Positions 17,010 to 26,921 of a stretch of 64,000 nt of DNA are shown here, piece by piece. The position numbers and the translations under genes are program-made. Numbering within the stretch: the stretch's first letter is position 1; each line of letters begins with the position of its first letter. This DNA is from Brassicibacter mesophilus (lineage in GTDB: Bacteria; Bacillota; Clostridia; Tissierellales; Proteiniboraceae): positions 1 through 64,000 of the forward strand of contig NZ_JBNPXI010000012.1 in the NCBI RefSeq assembly GCF_050433385.1, given 5' to 3'. The notes under the pieces are model-generated. The model made no database searches and was not told the origin of the DNA. It was given only the letters and a program-made list of their open reading frames with translations.

Positions 17010-19766
17010 ATTTCTTTTATCCTTAGCCTTTAAAAGTCTAGCTGTATCAAGACTATTTAATGGGCTCTTCTTTTCTTTTTCTTCATTTTCATTCTTAGTT
17101 TCATCAATACTATCATGGCTATCTGGGATATCAGAATGTTTAATCTTTTTTTGTTTACCTGCTCCAACTGTTTTTGTACTTATATTTTGAACATTAGATG
17201 GCTTTATAGCTTTTGGTTCAAAGGTAATATTAAATCTAAAATTAAGCCGTCTAAATGCAATATCTAATAACAAAAGTAATACAGCTAATATCAGTAAAAT
17301 TCTAAACAAGTCCTTTGAGCCATAAACTTTTTCTAGCTCATTAGCAAATACATCCTTTGGACTTGTTATATACTTGCCATCTGACTTATTTATTAGCATA
17401 TCAAGTCTGTTTTGAGATGTTGTAATATCATATTCCTTTGAATAATTAGAAGCAATACCATAACTGCCAATATTAACAGCTTTTCCGTCTTTATATTGTG
17501 TAACCTTAGCAATATATACACCTTTTTGATCAATTGGAAGTTTACTCTTGTATTCTCCTGGCTTTGAAGGCTTTAATTCTATATCATGGGAGCTAAGGTC
17601 TGGTGCTATTATTGTAGCTTTTGTTTCATAGTCGGTACTAATATCTCCAGTATTCCTAACAGTTAATTCCTCTTCCCCACCTATATTTGCCGTTTCAATA
17701 GATATATTATTACTTGAAGTTGTCGGAAAAGTCCATTCGATCATGTTTTTAATTAAATCATTTCCTAGTTGTGTTTGAAGATATTCTGAACTCCACCTAC
17801 CATTTAAATCAGATGTCCATGCAACACTTCTTCCTAACCCGTATTGCCATGCTGAAAGAATAGGATCACCTGTATCACTGGTTAATATATTAAAAGCCCT
17901 ATCTTTTACTGATGCTCCAATATATCCATCAAGTTCAGGTATTCCTTCAACTAATGGACCTATTATCTCGTGACTATACGAAACGTTTGGAATAAACCTT
18001 CTATTGTTTATATAAGCTTTTGATGCTAAAAAGGTCTCTTTAGTAAATATCTGAGGTATAGTCGAAAATTCATCAACAAAATAATATCTACCACTTCCTG
18101 TATTAGCGATCCATTCTAGTAATCTTGTATCAGAATCTTTTCCCACTGCGACAGTCGATATAGTTATCCCAGCCTCATCCATATCTTCTATAAGTTGATC
18201 ATAACCTGCTGATTCTGCTTGCCCATCAGTTAATAATATAATATGCTTTATCTTTGTATCAGCATCCTTTAGTGCCTTATATGCCTCGTCTAGTGCTGGA
18301 ATTATACTTGTTCCTCCACTTGCTCTAATAGTGCCAATATTTGATTTAATATCATTCTCATTTTCTGTTGACGACAGGTTTACTACCCACTGGGCAGCTC
18401 CATCAAATGCAATAACCCCTATCTTATCCTTTGGCTTAAGTGAGTTTACAGCTTTTATCGCTGCTTCCTTTGCTATTTCTATTTTACTTATACCGTATTG
18501 TCCGCCTTCCATACTTCCAGACTTATCTATTACAAGCATGAGACCGAGATTAGGTACCTCACCTTTTACTTTCATTTCCATGTCTACTGGAAGAACTTCT
18601 TCAAGAGGAGTGTTGTAATAACCGCCAAGTGCATAACTGTTTTCTCCTCCTGTCACAACTAATCCGCCGCCATAGTCTCTAACATAACTCTGAAGCGAAT
18701 TTAAGAAATCCGTGCTGACATTTTCTAGAGATACATCACTCATTATTATTGTACTGTATTTAGATAGTTCTGAAAGACTATGCGGTACCTCTGTATCTTT
18801 TATATGCTGAATATTTAGCTTTGCCGAACTTAACAGCTTATATATCTCTCTTCCACCATCACTTTGGCCATCTATTAGTAAAATATTAGGGCTACCCGTT
18901 ATATTGGTAAATGTTGAATACTCATTATTTTGGGTAATGCTATCATTTTGAGCATCTATAACAGCTGTATATGATTGGAATCCCGATTGGTCGGCTGTGT
19001 CCTTAAAAATAAACTTGTTGTTCCCTTTTTCTATACTAATCTCTTTTTGACCAGCCAATGCAGAGTTAGCGTATAAAGTTAGTTTGCCATTTGTTTTTAC
19101 ATTGCTGAAAATTTGAACTACTATATCAAAGCTCTGATTTTGATATAGCTTTTGGGGAATATCCATTCCATTTAATTGTACCTCGTCATCAATATGTCTA
19201 TCTGCCTTCAAAATCTTTAAATCAATGTCATTGTATTCAAGAATATTACCTTCATTTAAACTATTTCCGATATTTTCCTCACCATCAGTGATTAGAACAA
19301 TTCTCTTCATTGAATCCTCAGGAAGCAATGCCTGTGATAATTTTAATCCCTTTTCAATATCAGTGTATCCTCTATCAGGAGTTGTCTGGAACTCAACAGT
19401 CTCCATTCCTTTAGTTAAGGGAACTTCTATTTCAGTATTTCTACCAAAAGTAACTATACCAATTTTATCATTTTTTGACGCATAGCTTATAGATTCTTCT
19501 ATAAAGCTCTCAATTTCTTGTTGCTTATCTCTTGTACTTTCTGACAAATCAACAGCAAAAATAGTAGATATAGTATCAACACGCGTTTTTATATTCATCC
19601 CTGAAAGTGCTAAAACTATAAGAAAAATTAAAGTACATCTAACAGCAATGATTGCTCTAGCTTTTCTTCTTTCCATATGCGCTACGGCATTTTTGAAATA
19701 GAGAACTAAGAAAATAAACAATGGTAATAGAATTAGCATCCACGGATTGTCAAAGCTAATAGCCAC
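17001..19766 (-). CDS. Membrane protein with two VWA domains and a GATase1-like domain
   Basis: The 921-residue protein has two N-terminal membrane segments (about 8-27 and 40-60) and a first VWA domain with a variant MIDAS ('AVDLSES'). It continues with a glutamine-amidotransferase-like domain ('ILLIDGQSDGGRE', 'SYVRDYGGGLVVTGGENSYALGGY'), a second VWA domain with a canonical DxSxS MIDAS ('LVIDKSGSMEGG'), and a C-terminal membrane segment near residue 825 with a charged cytoplasmic tail. This architecture is found with BatA-like proteins in MoxR/DUF58 operons, whose products assemble or activate envelope complexes. It overlaps the upstream gene by 11 bases. Confidence 0.86.
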   Translation of the reverse strand: MAISFDNPWMLILLPLFIFLVLYFKNAVAHMERRKARAIIAVRCTLIFLIVLALSGMNIKTRVDTISTIFAVDLSESTRDKQQEIESFIEESISYASKNDKIGIVTFGRNTEIEVPLTKGMETVEFQTTPDRGYTDIEKGLKLSQALLPEDSMKRIVLITDGEENIGNSLNEGNILEYNDIDLKILKADRHIDDEVQLNGMDIPQKLYQNQSFDIVVQIFSNVKTNGKLTLYANSALAGQKEISIEKGNNKFIFKDTADQSGFQSYTAVIDAQNDSITQNNEYSTFTNITGSPNILLIDGQSDGGREIYKLLSSAKLNIQHIKDTEVPHSLSELSKYSTIIMSDVSLENVSTDFLNSLQSYVRDYGGGLVVTGGENSYALGGYYNTPLEEVLPVDMEMKVKGEVPNLGLMLVIDKSGSMEGGQYGISKIEIAKEAAIKAVNSLKPKDKIGVIAFDGAAQWVVNLSSTENENDIKSNIGTIRASGGTSIIPALDEAYKALKDADTKIKHIILLTDGQAESAGYDQLIEDMDEAGITISTVAVGKDSDTRLLEWIANTGSGRYYFVDEFSTIPQIFTKETFLASKAYINNRRFIPNVSYSHEIIGPLVEGIPELDGYIGASVKDRAFNILTSDTGDPILSAWQYGLGRSVAWTSDLNGRWSSEYLQTQLGNDLIKNMIEWTFPTTSSNNISIETANIGGEEELTVRNTGDISTDYETKATIIAPDLSSHDIELKPSKPGEYKSKLPIDQKGVYIAKVTQYKDGKAVNIGSYGIASNYSKEYDITTSQNRLDMLINKSDGKYITSPKDVFANELEKVYGSKDLFRILLILAVLLLLLDIAFRRLNFRFNITFEPKAIKPSNVQNISTKTVGAGKQKKIKHSDIPDSHDSIDETKNENEEKEKKSPLNSLDTARLLKAKDKRNKS

Positions 19767-21552
19767 GATTATACACCACCCATTCAGCTGCTAGTAATAG
19801 AAGTACACATAATAAAAGAATATCTTCAATACTTCTCTCTGATTTAATTTTACTTTGTCCCTGTATTGCTTTGTTATTAGACTCTTTTCTCATATATTCA
19901 GTATTAGATTCATTTAAAGTATCAATATTAGAAGCAAAATAATTGGTAAATACCTGTTCATTGCTATCTTGCTTTATAGTATAAAATCCAGTTTCATCTG
20001 TGTTAGTATATGGAGGCAATGGAAACGGCGGCCCTATTTTTTCTTTTTCACCATTTGGAGAAATAACATATATATTTTCTGCCTTTGGAAGTATATCAAT
20101 CTCAATACTTTCACCAGAAGCTATAGATGTTTTCTCTTGCCTACTTAGATTCAAAGTATAATCTAGCATATTTTGAATAAGTATGGGAAAATCAACTTTA
20201 AGTGGTAAATCAGTATTATGAATATCAAAACCGCAAACAATATATTTTTGCTTATCTTTCTGCCCCTTAAATATAACCGGTTCATCGTCAAAAATGAGTA
20301 CTGGTATTGCCCATTTAGGTGCTTCTAATTGCTTTGCTTCACCTAATACAAAATCTAATTTTACATATCTAAATAAGTCATCATTTAACAGTTTTAGCTC
20401 TCCTTCTTTCTTTGTATCTAGAACGTTGAATAACTGATTATTTGAAGGATTAAGCATAATGATATTACCATCATCAGGAAGCTCTTTTGGTAGCATACCA
20501 TCGAAAACATATAAGTCATATCCATTAAGATTTTCTATCACTTCATTAGATTTATATAAATCAACGCCTTTATTTAATGATATAGCCTTTTCAAGAAAAA
20601 TATTTTCTTTACTAATTAAAAGGACCTTTTTTATAGGATTGCTATTTACAACATGATATCTAGAGTTGTCCAAGTCAAGAGCATCATCAATATCAATGTC
20701 AATTTTTATGGTACTGATCTTATTGTCTAAGTTATCCCAGTATACATCCTTACTTTCATTTGGTTTAAGGCTTATTTCTCTGACATCATGTAATTTGCTA
20801 TCAGTAAATAATGACATGTCAAAATCAACAGCTTGAGCTGAATAATTTGTTACAGTAGTCAAAACCGTAATATCATTACCATTGATTGAATGCGATAAAT
20901 TCTCTATAGCAACATTAATACTGTTGCTGTTTATATTATTAATGACTACGTTATCAATATCTGTGATTATTTCTTTATCTGTAAAGAAAATAACATTATA
21001 GCTTGTCATATCTTTTGTCATAGCTTTTACTAGTGAAATGGTGTCATCAAAATTATCACTTTTACTAGACGGCTTAATCGAGTTTAATCTTTTTTTAAGA
21101 TTTGCTTTGTCTTTTGAATTATTTACTATTATATTTGGGTTGCTATCTACAGTTATTAAAGTTGCTCTCGTATCAGGCTTTAAGTTATTTATAATCTTCT
21201 CAATCTCTTTCGTCGCAACATCAAATCTAGTTTCATCTTTTTCCTTGCTTTGCATGCTTGCAGATGTGTCTAATATTATAATTAAATTTCCACCACCAAT
21301 TTTATCTGAAAAAATATACGGTTGTGCAATAGCAAACACTAGAGCTGTAAATGTTAATAGCTGCAAAAGTAGCAAAATATTTTTTTTGAGTTTTTGCCAT
21401 GGTCTATTCGCCTCTACATCTCTTAGAGCTTTTTCCCACAAATAGTTACTAGATATCCTTACATCTGTATGCTGTTTTTTTAGTAGATACATCAATATGA
21501 TTGGTATTAACCCAATCAAAAATAAAAAAGACATTGGAGAATAAAAGCTCAT
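19756..21552 (-). CDS. BatA-like membrane protein with VWA domain
   Basis: This 598-residue protein begins with the BatA/aerotolerance-type N-terminus: a first membrane segment, 'MYLLKKQHTDVRISSNYLWEKAL', then a second segment near residues 60-75. A VWA domain with a MIDAS ('IILDTSASMQ') follows, then a beta-rich region and a C-terminal membrane segment ending 'AAEWVVYNRGY'. It sits between the DUF58 gene (4-base gap) and the large two-VWA gene. In known systems these proteins work with MoxR ATPases at the membrane; the client is not known here. Confidence 0.87.
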   Translation of the reverse strand: MSFYSPMSFLFLIGLIPIILMYLLKKQHTDVRISSNYLWEKALRDVEANRPWQKLKKNILLLLQLLTFTALVFAIAQPYIFSDKIGGGNLIIILDTSASMQSKEKDETRFDVATKEIEKIINNLKPDTRATLITVDSNPNIIVNNSKDKANLKKRLNSIKPSSKSDNFDDTISLVKAMTKDMTSYNVIFFTDKEIITDIDNVVINNINSNSINVAIENLSHSINGNDITVLTTVTNYSAQAVDFDMSLFTDSKLHDVREISLKPNESKDVYWDNLDNKISTIKIDIDIDDALDLDNSRYHVVNSNPIKKVLLISKENIFLEKAISLNKGVDLYKSNEVIENLNGYDLYVFDGMLPKELPDDGNIIMLNPSNNQLFNVLDTKKEGELKLLNDDLFRYVKLDFVLGEAKQLEAPKWAIPVLIFDDEPVIFKGQKDKQKYIVCGFDIHNTDLPLKVDFPILIQNMLDYTLNLSRQEKTSIASGESIEIDILPKAENIYVISPNGEKEKIGPPFPLPPYTNTDETGFYTIKQDSNEQVFTNYFASNIDTLNESNTEYMRKESNNKAIQGQSKIKSERSIEDILLLCVLLLLAAEWVVYNRGY

Positions 21553-21556
21553 GTTA

Positions 21557-22426
21557 TCACCTCAAAATCCCAGCCTTAATCAAATTATCAAATACTATGG
21601 ATTCTATAGAAGTCTCATTAGAAATAAGAGTATAATAGCATCCATATTTCCTGCAAATTTCTTTAATCTTGCTAAAAAAAGAGTTGAGTGTTTTTTCATA
21701 TGCTCTAATAACAGACGAAGCCATAGATATATCCTTTGCTTCATCTGTTTCACTATCAATAAGTCTGACATCTCCTGTGAACTTAGGTCGTAACTCTTCT
21801 GTACATAAAACTTGAATCACAACTATGCTTTGATTCATATACGATAGGTACTTGATTATTTCTTCAAAGCTATCACTAAATAGATCTGATATTATTATAG
21901 ATATCCCTCTTTTATATGGACGTGACTTTATAGCATTTATCATATCACTTTTCTGTTCACAGTTTATTCTATCTAGATAGTCTACTAAACTTGACAGTGA
22001 CTTCTTGCCATTTATAGGACCGAGACTATCAAGAGTGTCATTGTTTTGATTAAATGCACTTACCCTATCAAGATTAGATAAGCTTAAATATCCTAATGCT
22101 AGAGCAATCTGCTTTCCTATAAAAGCTTTTTTAGGACTACCAAAATCCATTGACTTTGAAGCATCTAAAAAAATATTAATATTTGCTTCTCTTTCTTCCA
22201 TAAACAACTTAATAAACAATTTCTCAAATCTGCCATAAGCATTCCAATCTATCTTCTTAAAATCGTCTCCTGATACATATTCTCTAAAATCTGAGAATTC
22301 AACTGAAGAACCTTTGCTTTTTGATTTTCTTCCACCACTGTATCCATTGTTTAAAATTACATTAGAGTTTAGTTTAAGTGTTTCAAGCTTTTTAAGAAGA
22401 GTACTGTCAACTAACTTTTGCTCCAT
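21557..22426 (-). CDS. DUF58 domain protein
   Basis: The 289-residue protein shows the DUF58 signature near residues 45-72 ('VEFSDFREYVSGDDFKKIDWNAYGR'-like block), followed by a VWA-like fold with 'FLDASKSM'. DUF58 proteins nearly always sit beside MoxR ATPases, as here: the MoxR gene is directly upstream and the BatA-like gene directly downstream. They are thought to be cytoplasmic adaptors of the MoxR-VWA complex. Confidence 0.9.
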   Translation of the reverse strand: MEQKLVDSTLLKKLETLKLNSNVILNNGYSGGRKSKSKGSSVEFSDFREYVSGDDFKKIDWNAYGRFEKLFIKLFMEEREANINIFLDASKSMDFGSPKKAFIGKQIALALGYLSLSNLDRVSAFNQNNDTLDSLGPINGKKSLSSLVDYLDRINCEQKSDMINAIKSRPYKRGISIIISDLFSDSFEEIIKYLSYMNQSIVVIQVLCTEELRPKFTGDVRLIDSETDEAKDISMASSVIRAYEKTLNSFFSKIKEICRKYGCYYTLISNETSIESIVFDNLIKAGILR

Positions 22427-22454
22427 ACTATCAATCCCTTTATATTATTTCTTT

Positions 22455-23438
22455 TTATGATGTTTCTTTTTTTAGAAGCTCTTCGATTATCATATCACTG
22501 TTGATGTTATCTGATATAGCTTCGAAATTTAAAATAACTCTATGTCTTAAAACAGGATAAGCAGCATATTTTATATCATCAAAAGATACATTATATCTTC
22601 CTTCAATGAGTGCCTTCACCCTTGCAGCTTTAATTATTCCCTGAGCCCCTCTAGGACTCGAACCATATCTAATATATTTCTTAGTTATTTCCGGACTTCC
22701 ATCTGACTCAGGATGAGTTGAAAGTATAAGCTTCATTGCATAATCCATAACTGGTTTAGCTATAGGTATATTCTTAGCAACATCAGCCATTCTGATGATC
22801 TCTTCTCCATTAGTCACCCTTGAAAGCTCGTTTTCTTTAATTGATGTAGTCATATTTACAATCTGGCTTAACTCATCAAGTTTAGGAAATTTAACATCAA
22901 GTTTGAATAAAAACCTATCCATCTGTGCTTCAGGCAATGGATAGGTTCCCTCCATCTCAATTGGGTTTTGTGTGGCAAGTACAAAGAAAGGCTTATTCAA
23001 ACTATAAGTAGCATTACCTACAGTTACAGTTTTTTCTTGCATTGCCTCAAGCATAGCACTTTGAGTTTTCGGTGTTGCTCTATTTACCTCATCAGCTAAG
23101 ACAATATTGCTGAATATAGGTCCTCTCTGAAATGTAAACTTGCTTAGTCCATTATCATCATGAGTAATTATATTTGTTCCTACAACATCTGCTGGCATTA
23201 GGTCTGGAGTGAATTGTATCCTGGAAAAATCTAAATCAAGAACCCTTCCTATAGTCTTGACGAGCTGTGTTTTTCCAAGACCAGGCACTCCCTCTAGAAG
23301 TACATTACCTTCACACAAAATAGCTATAATCACCTGCTCTATAATATCCTGCTGCCCAATTATTGCCTTACTTATCTCATTTTCAATATCATTAACCTTA
23401 TTTTTAAAGTCAATTATCTCTTTTTCTGTTACTTCCAC
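22455..23438 (-). CDS. MoxR-family AAA+ ATPase
   Basis: The 327-residue AAA+ protein has Walker A ('EGVPGLGKTQ'), Walker B ('NIVLADEVNRATPKTQSAMLEAMQE'), sensor 1 ('FVLATQNPIE') and an arginine-finger region ('PLPEAQMDRFLFKLDV'), all typical of MoxR proteins. It would power remodelling of the VWA-domain partners encoded downstream. Its GTG or ATG start follows a purine-rich site just after the end of the coiled-coil gene, so it belongs to the same operon. Confidence 0.93.
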   Translation of the reverse strand: MEVTEKEIIDFKNKVNDIENEISKAIIGQQDIIEQVIIAILCEGNVLLEGVPGLGKTQLVKTIGRVLDLDFSRIQFTPDLMPADVVGTNIITHDDNGLSKFTFQRGPIFSNIVLADEVNRATPKTQSAMLEAMQEKTVTVGNATYSLNKPFFVLATQNPIEMEGTYPLPEAQMDRFLFKLDVKFPKLDELSQIVNMTTSIKENELSRVTNGEEIIRMADVAKNIPIAKPVMDYAMKLILSTHPESDGSPEITKKYIRYGSSPRGAQGIIKAARVKALIEGRYNVSFDDIKYAAYPVLRHRVILNFEAISDNINSDMIIEELLKKETS

Positions 23439-23454
23439 GCCTCTCCCACCTTTG

Positions 23455-25101
23455 CTAATCTAATTCACTAAAATATTCTTTTATGATTTCTTTCATACTA
23501 TCAGGTATCTCATCATTATTAAGTCTTTTATAAGCCCCCTGTTTGTATGAATCCAATACTTCATCATAAGGAACTGATTCACCAGCAGTGTCTTCAAATT
23601 TCTTTATCTGAATAATATCCTTATTTCCTGAATCATTCATATTAGAATGTATTTGAGTCGCATTTCCTTCACCCCCAAGATTTTTGGGTGTGAACAGCTT
23701 TTCGTATTCTTTTACCTGTTTTTCTGATTCTTGTTTATTACCTGCCGAGCCAGAAGAACCACCACTACCATTTTCGCTTCCTGGAGATGTTCCATTACCA
23801 GCCCCACCACCTGTTCCTTGTGAGTTTCCATTTCCACTGCCTTGTCCTTGTCCCTGCATGCCGCTACCACTAGCAGAGCTTCCACCACTTCCTGAATTAC
23901 TTCCTTGACCATTCCCTTGGCCATTTCCATTCGTTCAGCCACCTTCTTTGTTACCGTTTGTTGTGTCTGACTGCAACGAACATTGATCTACTGTTTCATT
24001 TAATTGACTTAATGCATTTGTTGCTTGAGTTAGTGATGACAATACTTCTGTATCATTTAATGCATTTGAGAAAGCCTGCTGTAAATTATTCATACTGTTA
24101 CTCAAATTAGAATTATCCGCATTTTGACTTATATTTTGCGATAATGCTCCACTAATATCCTTAAATGCCTTTGCAAGCTCGGGATTTTTGCTTAATTCTT
24201 GAGCAAGGGCTTCCATATCTTTTGATATTTTTTTAAGCTCTTCTTGATTTGAGTTTTTTATATTGTCAGCCATTTTTTGAAGCTGCGATGCAACTTTTTT
24301 AGGATCCTGGCTTTCAAGCTTCTTTGCTAACTCTCTTGTAAATTCTTTATTTGCTAATTTATCTGATATCTGTTTTATTTTCTTATCTTTTAACTCTTTT
24401 TCTATTTCATTAATTTCTTTTTTAGCTTTCAATATATCTTTTTGTAGTTTTTGCAAATCTTTAGGCTTATTGAGTTGTTTTCTAAGCTCTTTAAGCTTTT
24501 TCTCAATCTTGCTTTTTTCTTCAACGCTTAGTTGTTTATCTTTTACAATTTCTTTTTCAACCTTCTTAATATTCTCTTTTTCTTTCTCAATCAGTTGCTT
24601 ATTTTCTTGTTGCTGTAAAGCTATCTCATACGAAGATGTTCTTATAAATCCAACCATGATTGAAAATACAATTAGAGATATTGCTACTACTAGTATTTTT
24701 ATAGGAGGCTTAAGCGAAATGTTTTTCTTAAGTTCATCATCACTGAGCTTTTCTATAGTATCCTGTTTCTGAATATTAGACAGATTTGAATTATCTTCAA
24801 AAAGCTCAAGAGATGTAACAACTCTTTCTTTTAGTCCCATTGAGTCGGCTAAAACACCTGTGTCATAATATGATGGTCTTTTTATAATCGCCCATATGAT
24901 ACCTACAATGCATAACACAATCCCTATTTTAAAAAGCTTATTCCATATAAATAATACAGGAAAAAACCTGGAAATAAGCATTAATAGTAGTGAAATAGCA
25001 GAAAAAACTAGTAAATCATAAGACAAATACATTATCATTTTCCTGATAAAATATTTAACTCTGAGTGGCCTCAATAATTCAATTATTTTCCTATTAAGCA
25101 T
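23455..25101 (-). pseudogene. Coiled-coil membrane protein interrupted by one in-frame UGA
   Basis: Two open stretches (25101-23938 and 23934-23455) are in the same frame and are separated only by a UGA at 23935-23937. Together they give 548 residues: two membrane segments (about 20-85), a third near residue 155, a long Lys/Glu coiled coil (about 185-330), a Gly/Asn/Gln/Ser-rich linker, and a C-terminal domain starting near 'EKLFTPKNLGGEG'. The UGA falls inside the Gly-rich linker (…N-K-E-G-G-UGA-T-N-G-N-G…), exactly where GGA would continue the pattern, so a single G-to-T change would explain it. Alternatives are recoding, read-through, reinitiation at ATG 23859, or a sequencing error. It belongs to the MoxR/VWA operon, where such proteins are normally intact. 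Confidence 0.7.
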
Positions 25102-25119
25102 ATATTTCAGTCCCCATAG

Positions 25120-25998
25120 TTATTTTACTTTCTTAGACTTTCTTTTCTTAGTGTTATTTCCTAATCTAGTCATAGGATTTATTTTTAATGATGAAAGAGA
25201 CAACAATATAAACGATACAACCAAGTCAAAACTAAGATTTATATATAGTGGTAATAACGGAGAAGTTTTTGCTCCTCTAGACAGTCCTCCAAGTATATCT
25301 TCCCCCATCATTTCTGATAGAATTGCCGCTAACCCACTAAATGGATTTGCATAAAGAATTATAGGATAATTAGATGTAATTGACAGTCCTTTTGGCATAT
25401 AGTAAAACACCTGAAGCATCAATATAACAAAAAATGTTCCTCCTACAAGTCCTAAAGTTATTAAATAGCTAACTATAGTAGAAGCAGTTGTCTTTTTAAA
25501 AAAGGTTGAACAAAAAATACCAATGCTTCCTAGTAGTATAGATGTAACGAAGTAAAATGCAAATATTGTTAAAATATTTCCCGGGGAAACTCCTCCGAAA
25601 AGAAACATTATACTCAGCACTGGAATCGAAACAAGCAATAACAGGATAATCTCTGCTAAAGAAGACATCAATTTACCTAATATAATAGACCTGCTCGAAA
25701 GCCTAGTACATATAAGCAAATCCAAAGTACTTCTTTCCCTCTCTCCTGAAATACTACTGGATGTAGTAGCTGGTACAATAAATATTATCAAAATCAATTG
25801 TAAAATTGATATTATAAAAAACATCTCTTTTAACGAACTCGGTCTAACACCTCTATAATTATTATATCCTAAAAACGCTTCAGAAAATATTAATAGCATT
25901 AAAGCTGCTAAAATAGTAGTATATATGGACATCATTAATGGAGTTTTCCATGATCTCATTCTAGTTTTTAATTCTTTTTTCAGTACTGGGTTCATCAT
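25120..25998 (-). CDS. ABC-2 type permease
   Basis: The 292-residue protein has about six membrane segments, an N-terminal 'MNPVLKKELKTRMRSWKTP' typical of ABC-2 permeases, and the conserved 'ISGERERSTLDLLICTRL' loop. It overlaps the ATPase gene by 4 bases. It is embedded in the MoxR/VWA operon, as is often seen in Gram-positive and Bacteroidetes versions. Its substrate is not known. Confidence 0.86.
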   Translation of the reverse strand: MMNPVLKKELKTRMRSWKTPLMMSIYTTILAALMLLIFSEAFLGYNNYRGVRPSSLKEMFFIISILQLILIIFIVPATTSSSISGERERSTLDLLICTRLSSRSIILGKLMSSLAEIILLLLVSIPVLSIMFLFGGVSPGNILTIFAFYFVTSILLGSIGIFCSTFFKKTTASTIVSYLITLGLVGGTFFVILMLQVFYYMPKGLSITSNYPIILYANPFSGLAAILSEMMGEDILGGLSRGAKTSPLLPLYINLSFDLVVSFILLSLSSLKINPMTRLGNNTKKRKSKKVK

Positions 25999-26921
25999 TC
26001 GTTATCCCCCCTTGTAACCTTCATAAATATTTCCTCTAAATTACTTTGAACAGGATTAAAAGATAATATTGGTAATTCTTTTGAAATCATTTTTTTAATT
26101 AGCTGCACTACTTCTTTTTCATCTCCATTGTACTCGAATTCTACTGTTCTATCATTGTCATATATCCCTCCAACTAGAGGTTCTTCTTTTAATAGTTTCA
26201 CAGCATCGTCTACTTTATCTAATAATTTCATCTTAATTATATTGATTTTATTTACTTTCTTCATTATCTCGTCTACAGAACCACTTATAACTATTTTGCC
26301 ATGCTCTATGATTCCAATGCTAGTACAAAGCTCGGACAATTCAGGAAGAATATGTGAGCTTATCAAAATAGTTTTTCCCATGTTTTTAAGTTCTCTCAAA
26401 ATCTCCTTCATCTGAACTCTTGCTCTGGGATCCATTCCTGAAGCAGGCTCATCTAGTATTAGAAATTTAGGATTATGAATAAGACTTCTAGCTAGACAAA
26501 GTCGCTGTTTCATTCCCCTCGAAAGAGAATCTACATACTCATCCTTTTTATGCGATAAATCCACAAGCTCTAATAAATCAACCATCATTTTTCCCTTTTC
26601 TTCGTTTGATAGTCCAGCAACATCCCCATAAAATTCAAGATATTCATTTACCTTGAGGTTATCATAAACTCCAAAAAAGTCAGGCATATATCCAATACTC
26701 TTTCTTGCTTCCTTTAAATTTGAAGCAATGTTAAAGTCATTTATATATATATTTCCTTCATTAGGCTTTAATAATGTTGCAATCATCTTAAGTGTAGTAG
26801 TTTTACCAGCACCATTAGGACCAACAAATCCAAAAATTTCTCCTTCTTTTATCTCTAGCGAAAGATTATCAACAGCAGTAAATTTACCATATCGTTTAGT
26901 CAAGTTCTCAATTCTTAACAT
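25995..26921 (-). CDS. ABC transporter ATP-binding protein
   Basis: The 308-residue ATPase has Walker A ('GPNGAGKTT'), a Q-loop region ('IGYMPDFFGVYDNL'), signature ('SLSRGMKQRL'), Walker B ('FLILDEPASGMDP') and a switch histidine ('ISSHIL'). It is the partner of the ABC-2 permease encoded immediately downstream, and its start abuts the stop of the 804-residue membrane protein. Confidence 0.93.
   Translation of the reverse strand: MLRIENLTKRYGKFTAVDNLSLEIKEGEIFGFVGPNGAGKTTTLKMIATLLKPNEGNIYINDFNIASNLKEARKSIGYMPDFFGVYDNLKVNEYLEFYGDVAGLSNEEKGKMMVDLLELVDLSHKKDEYVDSLSRGMKQRLCLARSLIHNPKFLILDEPASGMDPRARVQMKEILRELKNMGKTILISSHILPELSELCTSIGIIEHGKIVISGSVDEIMKKVNKINIIKMKLLDKVDDAVKLLKEEPLVGGIYDNDRTVEFEYNGDEKEVVQLIKKMISKELPILSFNPVQSNLEEIFMKVTRGDNE

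Noticed and set aside
23930..23937. Selenocysteine at the UGA of the MoxR-operon membrane protein
   Set aside because: The context is a Gly/Asn/Gln-rich linker without any redox motif, and the downstream hairpin is a by-product of repeated codons. A nonsense change of GGA is simpler, so this is reported only as an anomaly.
23712..23942. 76-codon frame starting in the Gly-rich linker
   Set aside because: It is an alternate frame of the repetitive GGA/GGT codons. The true frame is shared by the genes on both sides of the UGA.
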